A stretch of 6,424 bases of DNA. It comes from JACQRW01 sp964371935. GTDB lineage: Bacteria > Patescibacteriota > Minisyncoccia > Sungbacterales > HO2-52-23. Below, in pieces: positions 4,089 to 6,424 of the stretch. The position numbers were made by a program, and so were the translations under genes. The stretch is from the NCBI GenBank assembly GCA_964371935.1, contig CAYJOT010000035.1, positions 1 to 6,424 on the forward strand, in the 5' to 3' direction. The first letter of the stretch is position 1. Every line of letters begins with the position of its first letter. The notes below the pieces were generated by a model. That model ran no database searches. It was not told the DNA's origin and saw nothing but the letters and a program-made list of their open reading frames with translations.

Positions 4089-5876
4089 ATGTATAGCGAT
4101 CTTTTCAACAAGCTAAGGCGATACTGGAACAATTGGAAGTTGTTGACATTCCGTAAATTTTTCTACCTGCCGCATATACTTACGGTACGCGAAAAACGTT
4201 TTTTTGTTGCGCTCATGGTGGTTAGCATTGCAAGCGGCACAGCCTTTTTCGGGCGGATATTTTATGCAGTTACCCAGGCCGCTCCAAAAGTTGGCGGAAC
4301 GTACCGCGAAGGAATCCTAAAAGAGCCAAGAACCATCAACCCTATTCTGGCCGTTACCGATGCGGATCGGGACCTGTCGCGTCTTGTTTTTTCAAGCCTG
4401 CTTACCTACGACGGAACCGGCGTACTAAAAACCGACCTTGCCGAGAACTATGAGATCAGCCAAGACGCCAAGAGCTACACTGTTATACTCAAGAAAAACG
4501 CGGTCTGGCACGATGGAAAACCCCTTGATGCCGACGATGTCGTCTTCACGATCCAGACCATCCAGAATCCTGCGTTCAAAAGCCCGCTCCGGCCAAACTG
4601 GCAGGGCGTGCAGGTTGAGAAACTCGATCGCTTCACGCTGCGCTTCACACTACACACCCCCTATGCACCGTTTATCGAAAATCTCACCGTCGGCATTATC
4701 CCCAAGCACATCTGGGAAAAAGTGTCGCCCGAACAGGCCGGGTTAAACGAACTTAATTTAAAGCCGGTCGGGTCCGGCCCCTATCGCTATGATTCGCTCA
4801 AACAGCAGACGGACGGAACCCTGACATGGTATCAGCTGACGCGCAATCCTAATTATTACCAACCAGGCCCGTATATCGGTACCATGGTGTTCTACTTTTT
4901 TCCAATCGAAGATGACTTGGTCGGCGCGTGGCGCAGAGGAGACATTGACGGATTCGGCCCGGTCACGCCGTCGCGCATTCCGGAACTCTCGCGCCGGAAT
5001 TCCGTTATTCTTCCGATCAGGGTCCCGCGCATCTTTGGCATTTTTTTCAACCAGAACAAATCCAAGACATTAGCGGATCGCCGGGTGCGGCAGGCCATTC
5101 TGCGCGCGCTGAATAAAAAAGAGATAGCGCAAACCGCCGTTTCCGGAGGCGCGTCTCCGCTTGATACGGTGCTGCCCTGGCTTGCCGATGAGACCACGGC
5201 ACAAAGCAGCGAGCTTACGTATAACCAGGAGGCGGCAAAACAATTACTCGCACAGGCAGGATGGATTGACCGGGACGGAAACGGCATCCGCGAGCAACAG
5301 GCAGCAACAATAATAAAAAATAAAAAGACCGCAGCAGCACCCGCATCAAAAGAGCCTGTCACGCTTCGTCTGACGCTCACGACATCGGACTGGCCGGATC
5401 TGCTCCAAACCGCGGAAAAGATCAAGGAGATGCTTGGCACGGTCGGCATTGATGTACAGATCGAGAAAAAATCTTTTGCGGACCTTGAATCATCAATCAT
5501 ACGCCCGCGCAATTTTGAAATGCTCCTCTTTGGCCAGGTCTACGGATATGAGCCAGATCCGTTCGCCTTCTGGCACTCAAGCCAGATTAAAGACCCCGGC
5601 CTCAATGTGGCGCTCTATGCCAACCGAAAAGCAGATGCGCTGCTTGAAGAGGCACGCCAGACCAGCGACCACGCGGAACGAAGCGAGAAACTGAAAAAAA
5701 TTTCAGACGTTGTTCTGCAGGACACCCCGGCCGTCTTCCTCTTCTCGCAGCTCTATTTCTATCTTATTCCCGAAAATATACGGGGCGTGCAAATCACCAA
5801 GATTTCCCTCCCCGCCAACCGCTTCGCCGACATAAACGAATGGTACCTCAAAACAAAACGTGTATTGAGAAGATAA
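4089..5876 (+). CDS. Membrane-anchored SBP_bac_5 family substrate-binding protein (OppA/DppA-like)
   Basis: This 595-residue protein belongs to the family-5 extracellular solute-binding proteins, which deliver peptides, nickel or other ligands to ABC importers. A basic cytoplasmic tail (1-37) precedes one hydrophobic segment (about 38-62). There is no lipobox cysteine and no clear signal-peptidase site, so it is probably an uncleaved signal anchor with the binding domain outside. The domain opens with GGTYREGILKEPRTINP (69-85). It then shows LAENYEIS (118-125), WHDGKPLDADDVVFT (140-154), LKPVGSGPYRY (224-234) and RRVRQAILRALNKKEIA (331-347). It continues with AGWIDRDGNGIRE (390-402) and closes with DTPAVFLF (545-552). 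A Lys/Ala-rich low-complexity insert (about 404-420) lies on a loop. No permease or ATPase gene is adjacent. Ligand is unknown; peptide binding is a family default. Its link to secG suggests a constitutive surface role. Confidence 0.9.
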   Translation: MYSDLFNKLRRYWNNWKLLTFRKFFYLPHILTVREKRFFVALMVVSIASGTAFFGRIFYAVTQAAPKVGGTYREGILKEPRTINPILAVTDADRDLSRLVFSSLLTYDGTGVLKTDLAENYEISQDAKSYTVILKKNAVWHDGKPLDADDVVFTIQTIQNPAFKSPLRPNWQGVQVEKLDRFTLRFTLHTPYAPFIENLTVGIIPKHIWEKVSPEQAGLNELNLKPVGSGPYRYDSLKQQTDGTLTWYQLTRNPNYYQPGPYIGTMVFYFFPIEDDLVGAWRRGDIDGFGPVTPSRIPELSRRNSVILPIRVPRIFGIFFNQNKSKTLADRRVRQAILRALNKKEIAQTAVSGGASPLDTVLPWLADETTAQSSELTYNQEAAKQLLAQAGWIDRDGNGIREQQAATIIKNKKTAAAPASKEPVTLRLTLTTSDWPDLLQTAEKIKEMLGTVGIDVQIEKKSFADLESSIIRPRNFEMLLFGQVYGYEPDPFAFWHSSQIKDPGLNVALYANRKADALLEEARQTSDHAERSEKLKKISDVVLQDTPAVFLFSQLYFYLIPENIRGVQITKISLPANRFADINEWYLKTKRVLRR

Positions 5877-5879
5877 GGT

Positions 5880-5888
5880 TGTGGATAA
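5880..5888 (+). promoter_or_regulatory. DnaA-box-like 9-mer upstream of the 101-residue protein
   Basis: TGTGGATAA begins 4 nt after the stop of the solute-binding protein gene. It ends 41 nt before the ATG at 5930 and 29 nt before the TAGAAT hexamer. It is identical to, and placed like, the site upstream of the copper ATPase. Its reverse complement TTATCCACA is the classical DnaA box. Confidence 0.5.
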
Positions 5889-5917
5889 CGCCGTTTTTTC
5901 TTTTGCGGAAAGTCGGG

Positions 5918-5923
5918 TAGAAT
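5918..5923 (+). promoter_or_regulatory. -10 hexamer TAGAAT, leaderless-type promoter
   Basis: TAGAAT (5 of 6 to TATAAT) ends 6 nt before the ATG at 5930, the same spacing as at the copper ATPase. At 17 bp upstream there is only a T-rich run (TTTTTC), and no Shine-Dalgarno is present. Transcription is expected to begin at or next to the ATG. Confidence 0.45.
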
Positions 5924-5929
5924 AAACGT

Positions 5930-6235
5930 ATGGATATCTTAGCTGAACACGATCGCCAGCATCCTGTCTCACCGGCGCCGGTACGGCACACGGGCTTTCA
6001 ACCGCAATCGGAATACGGATTTTTTATCCGTCTGGTCATACGTCTGTCCGGCGGAAAGATCGAAAACGGCCGACAGGCCAGCATTGTCCTGCTGGTTGCC
6101 GCCGCGGCCATTTTTTTGATCTCGCTCTTCATTTTTGCCCGTGCCGGCGGGTGGTTTTCTTCCGGATCAAGCAATCTTCGCGTACCTGTTGCAGGACCAG
6201 GAGATCCCCGATTCCAAAATCAAATACAGCCATGA
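5930..6235 (+). CDS. Single-span membrane protein of unknown function, upstream of a prepilin
   Basis: I do not recognise this 101-residue protein. The N-terminal half (1-48) is hydrophilic and Pro/His/Gln-rich (HPVSPAPVRH). It includes a short amphipathic stretch, GFFIRLVIRLSGGKIENGRQ (30-49), that ends in basic and polar residues. One strong membrane span follows at about 50-70 (SIVLLVAAAAIFLISLFIFA). The 31-residue tail is Gly/Ser/Pro-rich. By the positive-inside rule the N-terminus is cytoplasmic and the tail external. There is no cysteine, so it is neither a lipoprotein nor disulfide-bonded, and there is no prepilin cleavage motif. Its stop TGA overlaps the ATG of the prepilin (ATGA), which implies translational coupling and a shared role in pilus or pseudopilus assembly. 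The start is favoured by the -10 hexamer 6 nt upstream. The overlap with a real gene and the clean span support it being genuine. Confidence 0.75.
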   Translation: MDILAEHDRQHPVSPAPVRHTGFQPQSEYGFFIRLVIRLSGGKIENGRQASIVLLVAAAAIFLISLFIFARAGGWFSSGSSNLRVPVAGPGDPRFQNQIQP

Positions 6236-6424
6236 GAAATAAAAATGGATTTACTCTTATCGAGTTGTTGGTGGTTATCTCAATTATCTCGCTGCTTGCA
6301 AGCATCGTGCTCGCAAGTTTGAATTCCGCCCGCGTAAAAGCACGCGATGCGAGGCGTGTCGCTGATATCAGGCAAATACAAACCGCGCTTGACTTTTTCT
6401 ATGATCAATATGGGAGATATATTA
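6232..6424 (+). CDS. Type IV prepilin / pseudopilin, N-terminal part
   Basis: The frame runs off the right edge after 64 codons. It begins MRNKNGFTLIELLVVISIIS, a textbook prepilin leader: a 6-residue basic leader, cleavage by prepilin peptidase after G6, and a mature N-terminus FTLIE with the conserved glutamate at position 5. The long hydrophobic alpha1 helix (7-28) leads into a charged amphipathic part (SARVKARDARRVADIRQIQTALDFFYDQYGRYI). The pattern ARDARRVADIRQIQ with a following YGRY is common in PulG/GspG-type and Patescibacteria-type pilins. It would be inserted in the membrane and polymerised into a pilus or pseudopilus. There is no Shine-Dalgarno close to the ATG. The 4-nt overlap with the preceding gene suggests termination-reinitiation. 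The C-terminal globular domain, which would separate major pilin from pseudopilin, is outside the window. Confidence 0.93.
   Translation, partial: MRNKNGFTLIELLVVISIISLLASIVLASLNSARVKARDARRVADIRQIQTALDFFYDQYGRYI

Noticed and set aside
2701..5888. Replication origin suggested by DnaA-box 9-mers
   Set aside because: Only two isolated boxes 3.2 kb apart, no AT-rich unwinding region and no dnaA/dnaN genes nearby. Their matched spacing to starts favours a promoter role.
5889..5917. Intrinsic terminator after the solute-binding protein (CCG, T-run, CGG)
   Set aside because: The possible stem is only 3 bp and the T-run falls inside the loop, so it does not form a terminator.
1..6424. Alternative genetic code (TGA = Gly, as in Gracilibacteria/SR1)
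   Set aside because: TGA ends the 101-residue protein exactly at the prepilin start, and the clear long coding frames contain no in-frame TGA.

Overview
This looks like an accessory-to-housekeeping stretch of a draft or metagenome-assembled bacterial genome, most likely a Candidatus Patescibacteria (CPR) / Parcubacteria-type organism. That assignment is an inference. It rests on tightly packed genes, starts mostly without Shine-Dalgarno sequences, the style of the SecG, holin-family and prepilin proteins, and short intergenic repeats of kinds I associate with such genomes. A run of exactly 100 N (3059-3158) marks a scaffold join of conventional, not measured, length. The standard code fits, with TGA used as a stop at 6233-6235.

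Minus-strand half (1-3374). Read in the direction of transcription, there is a type II toxin-antitoxin pair: a ribbon-helix-helix-like antitoxin, then a RelE/YafQ-like toxin, with the junction lost in the N gap. Next comes a 180-bp intergenic region holding a degenerate dispersed repeat and a DnaA-box-like 9-mer. Then comes a complete P1B-type copper ATPase of 834 residues, and finally the first 31 residues of an unidentified membrane protein that leaves the window at base 1. The copper pump has two extra segments, and both are predicted to lie on the outer face of the membrane.

Plus-strand half (3383-6424). A divergent promoter leads to a four-helix PF04020 'phage holin family' protein. A 69-bp repeat with inverted ends follows, then SecG of the protein-export channel. 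A membrane-anchored SBP_bac_5 peptide-binding-type protein is translationally linked to secG. Next is a 101-residue single-span protein of unknown function whose stop overlaps the start of a type IV prepilin, which runs off the right edge. The theme here is the cell envelope: secretion, a surface solute-binding protein and pilus or pseudopilus subunits.

Regulation. Four starts (95, 2660, 3337, 5930) have a -10-like hexamer only 6-9 nt upstream of ATG and no Shine-Dalgarno, which suggests leaderless mRNAs. Two of them (copper ATPase and the 101-residue protein) also share a perfect TGTGGATAA, in the same orientation, 40 and 41 nt before the ATG. The copper ATPase start abuts a small perfect palindrome. 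The divergent toxin-antitoxin/holin intergenic region carries a perfect 9-bp inverted repeat that overlaps both promoters. I found no CRISPR array, tRNA, rRNA or insertion sequence, and no gene-free stretch longer than 300 bases.
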